From the NCBI RefSeq assembly GCF_017498545.1, contig NZ_CP071793.1, positions 9,480,256 to 9,544,255 on the forward strand: DNA of 64,000 bases, read 5' to 3'. Made by a program: the position numbers and the translations under genes. Below the pieces are notes generated by a model that was not told the origin of the DNA, searched no databases, and saw nothing but the letters and a program-made list of their open reading frames with translations. This document shows, one piece after another, positions 1-8,962 of the stretch. The stretch's first letter is position 1; every line of letters starts with the position of its first letter. This DNA comes from Sulfidibacter corallicola (lineage in GTDB: Bacteria > Acidobacteriota > Holophagae > Acanthopleuribacterales > Acanthopleuribacteraceae).

Positions 1-1542
1 GTTGAAGATGTCGATGTATCCGATGTGCTTGCTGTCCAACCCGACTTCGTTGGCGATGGCACCGACGATCTGGCCGGGCTTGACGCCGTGTACGTGGCCG
101 ACTTCGATTCGGAAGCGCGCCATGCCCGCATCGGGCGGACGGGTGCGGCGGTTTCGATCGCGACGCTGCGGCCGATCGTCGCGGAAATCGCGCGGTGGTC
201 TTTCGAAAACCGGCTCGGGGTCCAACAGAAGCGGCCGATCGCCGTGGACCATGATCGCCAGCGCCGCAGCCACATCCAGCGCGGGGATGTTTTTCTCCTC
301 CACGTAGCTGCTGACGATGTCGCGCATTTGGGTCAGTCCGTCGAGCCCCAGGGTCTCGTTGATCTGTTCCTTGAACCGCGTGACCCGCTTGTCGTTGACC
401 ACGTCCGTGGAGGGCATCGACATCCGATCGATGCGCTGGCGGGTGGCGCGCTCGATGGCGCGCAGCAGGTGGCGTTCGCGCGGGGACACGAAGAGGATCG
501 CCTCGCCACTGCGGCCGGCGCGGCCGGTTCGGCCGATGCGGTGCACATAGGCTTCGGTATCATAAGGAATGTCGTAGTTGACGACGTGGCTGATGCGCTC
601 CACGTCCAAGCCGCGCGCGGCCACGTCGGTGGCCACCAAAATATCCAGTTTGCCGGATTTCAGCCGTTCAACGCGGCGTTCGCGATCCTTCTGGGCCAGA
701 TCACCGTTGAGCGCGGCGGCGGCGAACCCGCGTGCCTGGAGCTTTTCCGCCACTTCCAGAGTGGCGGTTTTGGTGCGCACGAAAATCATCATGCCGTCGA
801 ATTCTTCCACCTCGAGAATGCGGGTCAGGGCATCCAACTTGTGGAGGCCGCTCACCATCCAGAACCGTTGGCGGATGGTTTCGGCGGTGGTGGTACGGAC
901 CTCGATGGTCACTTCCACCGGATCGGTCAGGTGCCGTTCAGCGATACGGCGAACCTCGCGCGGCATGGTCGCCGAGAACAGGGCGATCTGGCGCTCGGGT
1001 GGGGTTTGATCCAAAACCCATTCGACGTCGTCGATGAAGCCCATGCGTAACATTTCGTCGGCTTCGTCCAATACCAGACTGGACAGGCCCGACACGTCCA
1101 AGGTCCCGCGCCGCATGTGATCCATGACCCGGCCGGGGGTGCCGACCACGACGTGAACGCCGCGTTTCAGGTGCCGTAGCTGCCCCTCGTAGGCCTGCCC
1201 GCCGTAAATCGGCAAGACGTGAAAGCCCTTCAGATGATGTGCGTAGCGGTGAAACGCCTCGGCCACCTGGATGGCCAGTTCACGCGTCGGCGTCAAGACC
1301 AGTGCCTGTGGGGATTTGAGGCTCAAATCCAACCGAGACAGCAGAGGCAAGGCGAACGCCGCCGTCTTGCCGGTCCCGGTCTGGGCCTGGCCAACCACGT
1401 CCCTACCTTCCATGACATGTGGAATCATGCGCGCCTGAATCGGCGAAGGCGATTCGTAGCCCACGGCATCCAAGGCCGCAAGCAGCGATTCACTCAGCCC
1501 CAGGTCCGCAAAACTCGGGGTTTGTTCTTCTTGTTCGTTCAT
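1..1542 (-). CDS. deaD: DEAD-box ATP-dependent RNA helicase, DeaD/CsdA type (3' end outside window)
   Basis: RNA helicase of the cold-shock/ribosome-assembly DeaD class, acting on structured RNA in the cytoplasm. Reading the minus strand from the ATG at 1542 gives a Q-motif region (SPSPIQ), motif I AQTGTGKT, PTRELA, TPGRVMD and the DEAD box (LDEADEM). The last residues in the window (AIANEVGLDSKHIGYIDIF) match the DbpA-type RNA-binding domain that follows the helicase core in DeaD, so this is the long DeaD form rather than a minimal RhlE-type helicase. About 514 codons are present and the reading frame runs off the left edge, so the C-terminal tail is missing only because the window ends. The gene stands alone, facing away from the AT-rich island to its right. 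Confidence 0.95.
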   Translation of the reverse strand, partial: MNEQEEQTPSFADLGLSESLLAALDAVGYESPSPIQARMIPHVMEGRDVVGQAQTGTGKTAAFALPLLSRLDLSLKSPQALVLTPTRELAIQVAEAFHRYAHHLKGFHVLPIYGGQAYEGQLRHLKRGVHVVVGTPGRVMDHMRRGTLDVSGLSSLVLDEADEMLRMGFIDDVEWVLDQTPPERQIALFSATMPREVRRIAERHLTDPVEVTIEVRTTTAETIRQRFWMVSGLHKLDALTRILEVEEFDGMMIFVRTKTATLEVAEKLQARGFAAAALNGDLAQKDRERRVERLKSGKLDILVATDVAARGLDVERISHVVNYDIPYDTEAYVHRIGRTGRAGRSGEAILFVSPRERHLLRAIERATRQRIDRMSMPSTDVVNDKRVTRFKEQINETLGLDGLTQMRDIVSSYVEEKNIPALDVAAALAIMVHGDRPLLLDPEPVFERPPRDFRDDRPQRRDRNRRTRPPDAGMARFRIEVGHVHGVKPGQIVGAIANEVGLDSKHIGYIDIFN

Positions 1543-2758
1543 CTACATTCCTAAAAAAACTCGATCCGGCTCGGGCTGGATCCCCCCGGGTCGCATGCAG
1601 ATCCCAGCACGCGGGCGGCCCGCTACGGTCGTTTGGTCTCGTGTCTTCATGGGCGGCTTGGATACTCCGAAAAACGGCTCTGGGCAAAGTGAAAGAACCA
1701 TACTGACCAGCCGTTGGAAGACAGGTACGAGGGTTTACTTCGATGGAGGGTTGCGTGACCGGGAAGCCGGGAATTGTCTCGCTCCCATTCGCCCAGCATG
1801 AGATTGATATCTATTCCCAATTACACGAACCCGAAACCGCGGTATTCTAACACATTCCCGCAAGCCCAAGCACCAACAAAGATTCCGCAACCGGTCCGCG
1901 AAGGGCGATAAAGCCCATGTTCCAAGGGTGCTCCATCCGCAAAGTATCTCCGGGAAGCACGGAGGCCGGCAGATCGTTTGCCACCGAGACCCTCGCATTC
2001 GGGCCACCGTGACCCTTTTTCGGCAGAAGCCACGCCTGGTGGAATGAACTTTTCCTCCTCCTGAAAAAATGGCAGCAGTCACACCGCCCTCGGTGACATC
2101 ACCCCGTGCAGGCCCACCCGGGATCATCGGCAGGGCCCCCCTCGACGATGGCGGCTTTACTATCCTTAGAGCGAAAAAAGTGCGAGCTTTCAGATACCCA
2201 TTCAACTATAGAGACTCTTACGCCAAGAAGGTTCACTCCATTCATGAGTTTTTTTTAACAAATTAATCATTTTTTACATCGAGCATTACATTCACATTTT
2301 TTTACCGAAAAAGCCCACTCTTCCAATAATTTCATATTGACATATATCACATCACCGGATAAGCTCTCACAAACGATCGTTCGACTACTCCTGATTCTCT
2401 TGCAATATCATCGAAGAAATGCATTCCTTTATTACGATTTCGATATTTCCATTTTGATTCTCATGAGATTCCACATGAGGATTCCATATCGTGCTTTTCT
2501 CGTCACTCTCGGTATGGTAGCGAAGTGCTAACTGCCCTTTTCGATCTAGTCCAGAGTGCGCCTTCACCTAAGATTTTCATGCATTCCTTCCTTCGTGGCT
2601 TCCTGATTTAATCGGGGAAGGTCGGGATCGTTGTGATCTCAACTATTTTTAGATAGTGTAAGTACTCACTTCATACCATTAGCGACCATACGATAGATCA
2701 CGCCAATGTGTACTCAAATCAGGGTATGACGACTCAACAGATACTCATTGAGGAAGCC
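1543..2758. other. Intergenic region without a convincing gene; AT-rich from about 2200
   Basis: This 1.2 kb stretch lies between the divergent deaD and CHAT genes. Several short open frames exist on both strands (for example 1735-2205 on the minus strand), but none has a good ribosome binding site, a recognisable domain or coding-like composition. Base composition falls sharply at about 2200, where runs of A and T begin, marking the left edge of the lower-GC island that holds the next three genes. Promoters for both flanking genes presumably lie here. I could not assign a -35/-10 pair with confidence. Confidence 0.5.
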
Positions 2759-3769
2759 ATGAAGACATCGATATTGTTAGTGTCCGCGAATCCAGACGGA
2801 CACTTGAGTGAGGTTCTCTTGGACCGGCTCTATCGCGAGCTGAAAGACAGTCTCAAACTGGCCACGAATCGCAACGGTCTCTCCTTGGATCTCCGCCCGG
2901 CCGCCCATCCTTCGTGCCTGCGTCGCATCATGCTCGAGCACGGCGAAGGTCCGGTCATCCTGCAGTTCTACGGTCATGGCAAAGGAACGCGAGGCATCGT
3001 GTTTCAAGACAAGGCGGAACAGATGCAAGTGGTCTCCACCCGAGCCCTGACCGATTTCTTCCGCATCTTTGCGGATTCGGTTCGATGCGTGGTCCTGACG
3101 TCGTGCTACTCACAAACCCAAGCCGCTGAAATATCGAAATATATCCGGTATGTGATCGGCATGAACGACGTCGTTCAACAAAACGCCGCCATCGAATTCA
3201 GCGCGGCGTTCTACGACGCCTTGGGTTCGGGCACATCCATCGAAAAAGCGTTCGCAGTCGCCCGGAATGCCATCCAGATGTGCGGTCTGCCAGGACATCG
3301 CGTGCCGGTGCTGCACGTCAATGAGGCAATCGAAAACAGCCGGAAAAGCGGAAGTTCCCTGTACGCGTCGATCGAAAGCAACATCCGTCAACAAAAATAC
3401 GCCAGCGCCCTGGCCGCACTTTCCGAGAAGCTGGCCGAAGATCCTTCCAATCCAAATCTCTGCCTGCTCCATGCCTTCGGTCTGTTGGCGGATCGAGATC
3501 CGAGATTCCTGCCGCGACGGTTACTGGGCCAAATCGAGTCGCGGCTCCTGAACGCCTTGGAAGATGCGGAGACGGAAAAGACAGCGGCGCTATTCTTATT
3601 GATTCTGCAGAAAAGATTTTATCAAACCAACGCGATTAAAATACCCGTCCAGCCATCCCTTGGTCGACTCGTCCGGATCGCAAAATCCTGTAGGCCCCAG
3701 CATAAATATCTACACCTTTTGGAGACTATCAATTGCCCCATCGACTCAACACAGGGCATTCAAGGATAG
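2759..3769 (+). CDS. CHAT-domain (caspase-like) protein with helical C-terminal repeats
   Basis: The first ~210 residues fit the CHAT peptidase-like fold related to caspases. The start KTSILLVSANP, the histidine segment QFYGHG (His73) and the cysteine segment VVLTSCYSQ (Cys116) are followed by VIGMNDVV, AAIEFSAAFYDAL and SIEKAF, in the order usual for CHAT domains. Both predicted catalytic residues are present, so activity is plausible. Residues ~220-336 are helical and resemble degenerate TPR repeats. The ATG at 2759 is chosen because it has GAGGA just upstream and the family similarity starts there. The open frame extends to a GTG at 2708. The stop is 3 bases before the next gene, so it is cotranscribed with the membrane protein. 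Substrate unknown; CHAT proteases often act in stress or conflict responses. Confidence 0.8.
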   Translation: MKTSILLVSANPDGHLSEVLLDRLYRELKDSLKLATNRNGLSLDLRPAAHPSCLRRIMLEHGEGPVILQFYGHGKGTRGIVFQDKAEQMQVVSTRALTDFFRIFADSVRCVVLTSCYSQTQAAEISKYIRYVIGMNDVVQQNAAIEFSAAFYDALGSGTSIEKAFAVARNAIQMCGLPGHRVPVLHVNEAIENSRKSGSSLYASIESNIRQQKYASALAALSEKLAEDPSNPNLCLLHAFGLLADRDPRFLPRRLLGQIESRLLNALEDAETEKTAALFLLILQKRFYQTNAIKIPVQPSLGRLVRIAKSCRPQHKYLHLLETINCPIDSTQGIQG

Positions 3770-3772
3770 AAT

Positions 3773-5461
3773 ATGTTTCAGAAAACACAATTGGATCCAG
3801 CGTTTATCACTCATTTTGCAGTATTCGATCTCCCAGGCTTACCCTATGAACCCAAGGAAAGCTTACTCCAGGCGCTTGGCAATGCAGGAGCATACATCGG
3901 TGAAAGAACACACATGTTTTGTGAGATCCCGAATGAAAAATGGCGAATGGTAACTTATTATGGCGACGAACCCCATAGTTACCTTATCGTCACAAACGGC
4001 AGAGCCATCGAAATGTGGAAACCCTGCCAAAGCGGGCTGAGCGAAAGATTATGGGATTACTTTGTCTTCGAGACACTGTTCGAGCCCGCCGATACCGAGT
4101 TCAAGCACGAACGGTCTGGCCGATCTTTCATCAATGGCTGGGATCGACTTGCCTTGACAAACAAAGAAAGCATATTGCGTTGGGATTACTTCTTCAGACC
4201 TAGCCGTCGGTGTTTGGCAAATACCCACCAGCGTGTTCTCAGAAGCGAATCCAAGCGGGCGCAAGAGGAACGTAACAGGATTATCCGGTTGAAGATCTAT
4301 CTTGGCATAGCCGCTGTCTTCGCCACTCTAACGATCGTCTCATTGATTTCCGGGGAGCATCGGGGACTTGTCTTTCTAGCGGCAATTGGCATGGTATATC
4401 ACAATATTTTCGAAATTTTTCAGAGAACGAACCATACCCAAAAAGATCGATGTAATAACCCAGGAAGAAGAGATTCTGGCTTAACAGCATTTCTTGTCTC
4501 GATCATGTTAATATCTATATTCATTCTTTTCCCCGCACTAATCGGCGGATTAATTATTTCGAAACAGAGCGGTAGTACAGCAATCTTGACGCCAATCATT
4601 CCCTACTGCGCCGCGTACGGCAGCCTCCTCTACTATTGCATCAAAAAGTCCGCAACCAAACTCGCCTATTTAGAGCAATTGATCCAAACTTACCACACGG
4701 AGAACACCAACCTCATCCGATCCATACCGGCGAACCGTTACGATCCAAGCAGGATTTTCATTCGATTAAACCAGCAACTGCAAGAAGTCGAATACAAGGC
4801 TCTCGAATTCCTCAACATCGATCCTTTGGATTTACTCGACTTACCAAAAGAAAGCCAAACGCGCGATCTATCTTGTATCAACATCGTGGAATGGGGTGGG
4901 ATTCAACAGCCTCATCGGATCAAGTTATCGACGGTGCCCCGGAGCTTCCTCGGAGCCTATCAAGTCACATCCGCCAAGCAACCCATCTATGCCGTCTATT
5001 TTGTTCAATTACTGTTCCTGACCGACACTCATATTGCCGCATATGGATTTTTCTACGACTCGATCAACGACACGTTATCAGGTGTCGAAACTGAGGAATA
5101 CTACCTTCAAAATGTGGTCAGTGTCTCCACCAAAATTGTCGATCAACATTACGTATTCACTTCGAACATGGAAACACAAACACTTATCTTCCGTTTGGCA
5201 GTTCAAAATGGAGATGCGATCGAAGTGGCGTTGGTGGACAAGAAGACAATCAACGACATCAACCTTCAAGTTGATACTGCGATTAAAAAACTTCCGCCAC
5301 CCAAAAAAGCCGACAGCTTTTCCAACCACTTCGGCGAGGACGCCTTCAACAAAATGTCGCTTGAAGAAACACTGAGCCCCTCCACCAACGCCGAGCGAGC
5401 GATTCGATTCATCCGGCATCATTTGAAAGAGATCAAACGAAAGGACGGGACCTTCGCCTGA
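3773..5461 (+). CDS. Uncharacterised four-TM membrane protein, CHAT operon
   Basis: I do not recognise this 562-residue protein. Residues 1-165 form a soluble region. It is followed by two pairs of hydrophobic segments at roughly 172-195/199-217 and 236-262/268-290, then a ~270-residue soluble C-terminal domain with an acidic and lysine-rich tail. There is no signal peptide, so both termini are probably cytoplasmic. It starts three bases after the stop of the CHAT gene and is followed 45 bases later by a second membrane protein, indicating one operon. Base composition is clearly more AT-rich than the rest of the window, suggesting horizontal acquisition. Possible roles are a membrane effector or anchor controlled by the CHAT protease; this is inference from context only. 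Confidence 0.75.
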   Translation: MFQKTQLDPAFITHFAVFDLPGLPYEPKESLLQALGNAGAYIGERTHMFCEIPNEKWRMVTYYGDEPHSYLIVTNGRAIEMWKPCQSGLSERLWDYFVFETLFEPADTEFKHERSGRSFINGWDRLALTNKESILRWDYFFRPSRRCLANTHQRVLRSESKRAQEERNRIIRLKIYLGIAAVFATLTIVSLISGEHRGLVFLAAIGMVYHNIFEIFQRTNHTQKDRCNNPGRRDSGLTAFLVSIMLISIFILFPALIGGLIISKQSGSTAILTPIIPYCAAYGSLLYYCIKKSATKLAYLEQLIQTYHTENTNLIRSIPANRYDPSRIFIRLNQQLQEVEYKALEFLNIDPLDLLDLPKESQTRDLSCINIVEWGGIQQPHRIKLSTVPRSFLGAYQVTSAKQPIYAVYFVQLLFLTDTHIAAYGFFYDSINDTLSGVETEEYYLQNVVSVSTKIVDQHYVFTSNMETQTLIFRLAVQNGDAIEVALVDKKTINDINLQVDTAIKKLPPPKKADSFSNHFGEDAFNKMSLEETLSPSTNAERAIRFIRHHLKEIKRKDGTFA

Positions 5462-5506
5462 TTTGCCAATCTCTATCGAATCGGATTCGTTTAAGGTAGG
5501 CTGGAA

Positions 5507-6796
5507 ATGAAGATATTCCTGTTGATCGCGCTGTCCGTATTTACTCTCGACTTCGGTGAATCGATTGTCTCCTCCAATAATCTCGAACGCACATTTTCGG
5601 GACTGAGATGGAACATCAAACCCAAGAAGACCCGGAAAATGCTCTTAAAAACCGGGGCAGACCTAGTCAATCCAGCCCACTTTTTCGAAGATCTGGATCA
5701 TCAGGATACCTATTGGCACCTGCTACACCTCTACATGAACCAACGAGACAAAGGCAAGAAGAAATGGCGCTCCGGTTTGCATCGATTCGATTTGTTCGAG
5801 AAGCGGCGCTCGGTTATAGTGGCCCAGTTTTATAACCGAAAACTAGAGGCGATCTACCACATCACGCATTCCAGCATTCGGATCTTTCGGTCTCCCAAAT
5901 CGGCGGGTAAAAAGCTCCCGTTTGACTTCGGAGCTATCCTCGAACGAGAGTCCGACCAGGAAACGATGGTCCCCATCCCGGAACCCAGATCGCCTAGTGC
6001 CAACCCGGAAACCAAACCCAATCCAAACGCCACCCAGGAGGTCGACTCGAGCCCCGAAGACCTGCCCCTTGTTACGAATCCGCTTTTCGTCACCGACCTC
6101 CAACATGAGAACTCTGATTCCGTCGAAACCGTGAGCGAAGTTCAAACCACACCTCAAACACTCGCGTCAAAGGCTCGATCCTCCGCATACGAGACCAAAT
6201 TAGAAGAGCCCGACACAGCGAAATCGAATGCAGTTCCAAGTGAACGACTTGCGGCGGCCAGGCCAGAGCTTGTGCTCGAAAAGACAGCACTTTCGGCACC
6301 GGAACCAGCTCCCGCCCAAGATTCGCCACCCGAGATCGAGCTACCGACCTATGGGTTGCTGATCCTTCTCGTGACCATCTCGCTACTCCTGTCATTCACC
6401 TACCGCGGTCGCGTTAAACTCAATAACCGATTCAAGCAGCAGGCACGCCATCATCAAGAGGCCCAAACCGTCATCGGCAGGCTCAGTCACGAGTTATCCC
6501 ATGCCAGGGAACAGTGCGAGCGCTACAACTGTCAGATATCCGAACTGGAAGCCCAAAAAAGAGAACTGGAGCGCCAAAATTTGGATCTGCGCTACCAGAA
6601 GAACGCGCACACCAAGAAGGGCGACGGTTTTATCGATCGAACCAAGAAGTTCGTTCGTCGCTGTCGTGAGGTGGATACCCGCAAATACAGATCCTGCAAG
6701 ACCTCCCTCCAAAAGGCCTTCCACCCGGACCATTACCCCGAGGTACTACAAGACGAAGCAACCGAGTTGTCCAAGGAAATCAACAGCTTGTTCTAA
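5507..6796 (+). CDS. Single-pass membrane protein with coiled coil and J-domain-like C-terminus
   Basis: This 429-residue protein has an N-terminal hydrophobic segment (probable signal peptide or anchor, residues 1-18) and a region to ~150 without recognised domain. A long Pro/Ser/Glu-rich linker (150-280), a transmembrane helix at about 281-300, a strongly charged coiled coil (315-370) and a short C-terminal helical region follow. That last region reads CKTSLQKAFHPDHYPEVLQ and ends in ELSKEINSLF. The HPD at 406-408 between two helices, and the final KEIN-type helix, resemble helices II and III of a DnaJ J-domain, though the usual helix I is not obvious. If the first segment is cleaved, the coiled coil and J-like end face the cytoplasm. 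It is the third gene of the CHAT operon. Function unknown; recruitment of Hsp70 is an inference. Confidence 0.7.
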   Translation: MKIFLLIALSVFTLDFGESIVSSNNLERTFSGLRWNIKPKKTRKMLLKTGADLVNPAHFFEDLDHQDTYWHLLHLYMNQRDKGKKKWRSGLHRFDLFEKRRSVIVAQFYNRKLEAIYHITHSSIRIFRSPKSAGKKLPFDFGAILERESDQETMVPIPEPRSPSANPETKPNPNATQEVDSSPEDLPLVTNPLFVTDLQHENSDSVETVSEVQTTPQTLASKARSSAYETKLEEPDTAKSNAVPSERLAAARPELVLEKTALSAPEPAPAQDSPPEIELPTYGLLILLVTISLLLSFTYRGRVKLNNRFKQQARHHQEAQTVIGRLSHELSHAREQCERYNCQISELEAQKRELERQNLDLRYQKNAHTKKGDGFIDRTKKFVRRCREVDTRKYRSCKTSLQKAFHPDHYPEVLQDEATELSKEINSLF

Positions 6797-6825
6797 GCCG
6801 TTCCTCGAGCATTCCCCGAGATTCC

Positions 6826-8094
6826 TCAGCGGCGCATCGCCAATCGCCACAGGGCGCCGAGCCCGATCAAACTCAGGCCCATGACCCAGATCCGCACCTC
6901 CACCCAGAACGCGAGGCCCAGGCAACCGACCAGACCCAGCCAAGAGAACAGGCGGGGATAGAGGCGCTCGGAGGAGGTCAATTTCAGAGCGCTGGCGTTG
7001 GTGACGGCGTAGTATCCCAACACCGTGAACGCGCTGAACGACCAGGTCGTGCCCACGTTGCCGATGAACACCATCGCCAACACGATCGCGCCCATCCCCA
7101 GAATGGCGGCACGTGGGGAGCGCGACGCGGTCACCTGGCCGAAAACCCGCGGCATGTCGCCCTCGCGCCCCATGGCGAACAGGACGCGCGAGAGACCCAG
7201 GACCAAATTGAGCAACACCCCGATCATCGCGGTGGCGGCGCCGAGCGCGATCAAACCGGCCAACAGCGGCGACTCCCAACGCATCGCCACCGATTCCAGT
7301 GGCGCCGCGGGGTTCGCCGCCAACCACTCGCGCGGCACGGTGGCGAGGTTCCAGGCGATCGCGCCGTAGAGCAAGGCCGAAAAGGCAAGGGTCCACAGAA
7401 TGGCGCGGGGAATGTTGCGGCGGGGATCGGCGACCTCCTCCCCCAACGTGGCGATACGGCCGTACCCGGTGTACGCCACGAACATCAGGGCCGTGGCCTG
7501 CAGGAACACCGGCAGGGACGCCTCCTCACCTTCGATCGACCAGGAACTGACCGCACTCTCCGGTGCGAAGAAAAACCCATAACCCGCGAAACAGGCCAGA
7601 ACCAACACGGAAAATCCCACGATCAGGGTGTTGCCGAAGTTGGAGCGCTTGAGGCCGCTGACCACCAGGGCCGTCACCAGGACGACCACCGTCACCGCGA
7701 CAGCGGTTTGAAAGGCGGGGTGTTCGATCTCGAACACGACGGCGAGGTAGCCGGCGAATCCCAGCGCCGCCGTCGCCGCGGAGAAGCTCTTGGCCAAGAG
7801 AAAGAGCCACCCGGCCATGAACCCCGGCCAGGGGCCGAGGTATCGGGTTCCGTATGCGTAGGTCCCTCCGGAGGTGGGGTGGTTGGCCGCGAGTTGGGCG
7901 CTGCTGAGCGCGTTACACAACGCCAGAAAGGCCGCGGCCAGGGTGGCCGGCAACACCCAGCCGCCGGCTTGGATCACGACCAGGCCCACTGACACGAACA
8001 CGCCGGTTCCCAAAATGGAACCCAGGCCCATCAGAACGGCGCCGAACGGCCCCAATTCCCGCAACAGTTGGGCACGCTGCTGATTTGAACTCAA
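6826..8094 (-). CDS. APC-superfamily amino acid permease
   Basis: Inner-membrane amino acid/polyamine transporter of 422 residues with about 12 hydrophobic helices. The N-terminal GPFGAVLMGLGSILGTGVFVS matches the conserved unwound TM1 of APC transporters (G-S-I-x-G-x-G), and PTSGGTYAYGTRYLGPWPGF is the typical TM2-TM3 segment. TM6-like FVAYTGYGRIATLGEEV is also present. The start is a TTG at 8094 (LSSNQQ), supported by AAAAAGGAGC seven bases upstream and by the correct position of TM1. It converges on the J-like gene with only 29 bases between and is divergent from the thioredoxin-like gene. Substrate cannot be predicted from the sequence. Confidence 0.9.
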   Translation of the reverse strand: MSSNQQRAQLLRELGPFGAVLMGLGSILGTGVFVSVGLVVIQAGGWVLPATLAAAFLALCNALSSAQLAANHPTSGGTYAYGTRYLGPWPGFMAGWLFLLAKSFSAATAALGFAGYLAVVFEIEHPAFQTAVAVTVVVLVTALVVSGLKRSNFGNTLIVGFSVLVLACFAGYGFFFAPESAVSSWSIEGEEASLPVFLQATALMFVAYTGYGRIATLGEEVADPRRNIPRAILWTLAFSALLYGAIAWNLATVPREWLAANPAAPLESVAMRWESPLLAGLIALGAATAMIGVLLNLVLGLSRVLFAMGREGDMPRVFGQVTASRSPRAAILGMGAIVLAMVFIGNVGTTWSFSAFTVLGYYAVTNASALKLTSSERLYPRLFSWLGLVGCLGLAFWVEVRIWVMGLSLIGLGALWRLAMRR

Positions 8095-8437
8095 GGGTGC
8101 TCCTTTTTCCCCACGAAAGACGACGGAAAACCGAACCGGATCTCACCCGTGATGGCCGAGGCAGTCCCCCCACTCGACACCAACGCAGGGATCGAATTCA
8201 TCGAATCCCGTCACGATCGCAAATTTTCCAAAAACCCGAATCGAGGTTAGGCTATTGCTGTTTAGGGTTTCAGGTTCGGGCCACGCTCCGATCGTCATGC
8301 CGATCGGGCGGTTCGTCGAAACGGTTCGCCGGGATCGACCCGATACCGCGGTCGTGTGCGCCAGGTTGTGCCACCGGGTCGCGGAAGGGTCGCCGCCACG
8401 GAATGGATACTTGACAAAGATGAACGAGGAATCTCTG

Positions 8438-8878
8438 ATGCAGAAAAAATACGTGAAAATCGGTTTCTATGTCGGCGTGGTGCTGGTCGCCTATTTCGGC
8501 AACGTCGCCCTTCAAAGTCACTGGGGTCGACAGGCGGTGGAAGCCACCGGCCTGGAAATCCTCAGCCTGGAACAGGCGCTCACCAAAGCCAAAGCCGAAA
8601 ACAAACTGGTGCTCGCCGATCTCTCGGCGATTTGGTGCGCCTCCTGCCGCAAGTTCGACGAAAAGGTGTTGAGCGACGCGCGCGTGCGCGCGGCCGTCCA
8701 ACGAGATTTCGTGTTTGCCCGCATCGAATACGAGTCCGAGGCCGGCACCGCGTTCGCCGAGAAATACAAGGTCAGCGGTTTTCCCAACCTACTGATTCTC
8801 GACAGCGAAGGTACCATGAAGCGCCACCTGGATCTCACGTTCGAACCGGAACGCTTCCTGACCCAACTGGAACGATAA
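8438..8878 (+). CDS. Membrane-anchored thioredoxin-like protein
   Basis: A 146-residue protein with an N-terminal hydrophobic anchor (residues 5-24) and a thioredoxin fold domain. The redox site is WCASC (Cys67 and Cys70), followed by the cis-proline region VSGFPNLLIL. It resembles the DsbD C-terminal/thioredoxin_7 group and probably works as a thiol reductase outside the cytoplasmic membrane. The ATG at 8438 has GAGGA eight bases upstream. An ATG at 8420 and a longer open frame from 8255 have no good ribosome binding site. It converges on gap, with an inverted repeat between them. Confidence 0.88.
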   Translation: MQKKYVKIGFYVGVVLVAYFGNVALQSHWGRQAVEATGLEILSLEQALTKAKAENKLVLADLSAIWCASCRKFDEKVLSDARVRAAVQRDFVFARIEYESEAGTAFAEKYKVSGFPNLLILDSEGTMKRHLDLTFEPERFLTQLER

Positions 8879-8904
8879 ATACAGGCCAAGCGAGCAGGAA
8901 AAGG

Positions 8905-8930
8905 CCGCCGTCTTCGCGAGAAAACGGCGG
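8905..8930. terminator. Hairpin between convergent genes, probable bidirectional terminator
   Basis: CCGCCGT (8905-8911) pairs perfectly with ACGGCGG (8924-8930) across a 12-base loop. It lies 27 bases after the thioredoxin-like gene and 33 bases from the end of gap. The flanks contain short T-rich (right side) and A-rich (left side) stretches, but no full T-tract. Confidence 0.55.
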
Positions 8931-8962
8931 TGTGTTTCATGGACAGGTCGACCGATGGAGCC

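Noticed and set aside
25..1050. Long plus-strand open frame (341 codons) opposite deaD
   Set aside because: The minus strand encodes a clear DEAD-box helicase with all motifs; the plus frame is an antisense by-product of GC-rich codons.
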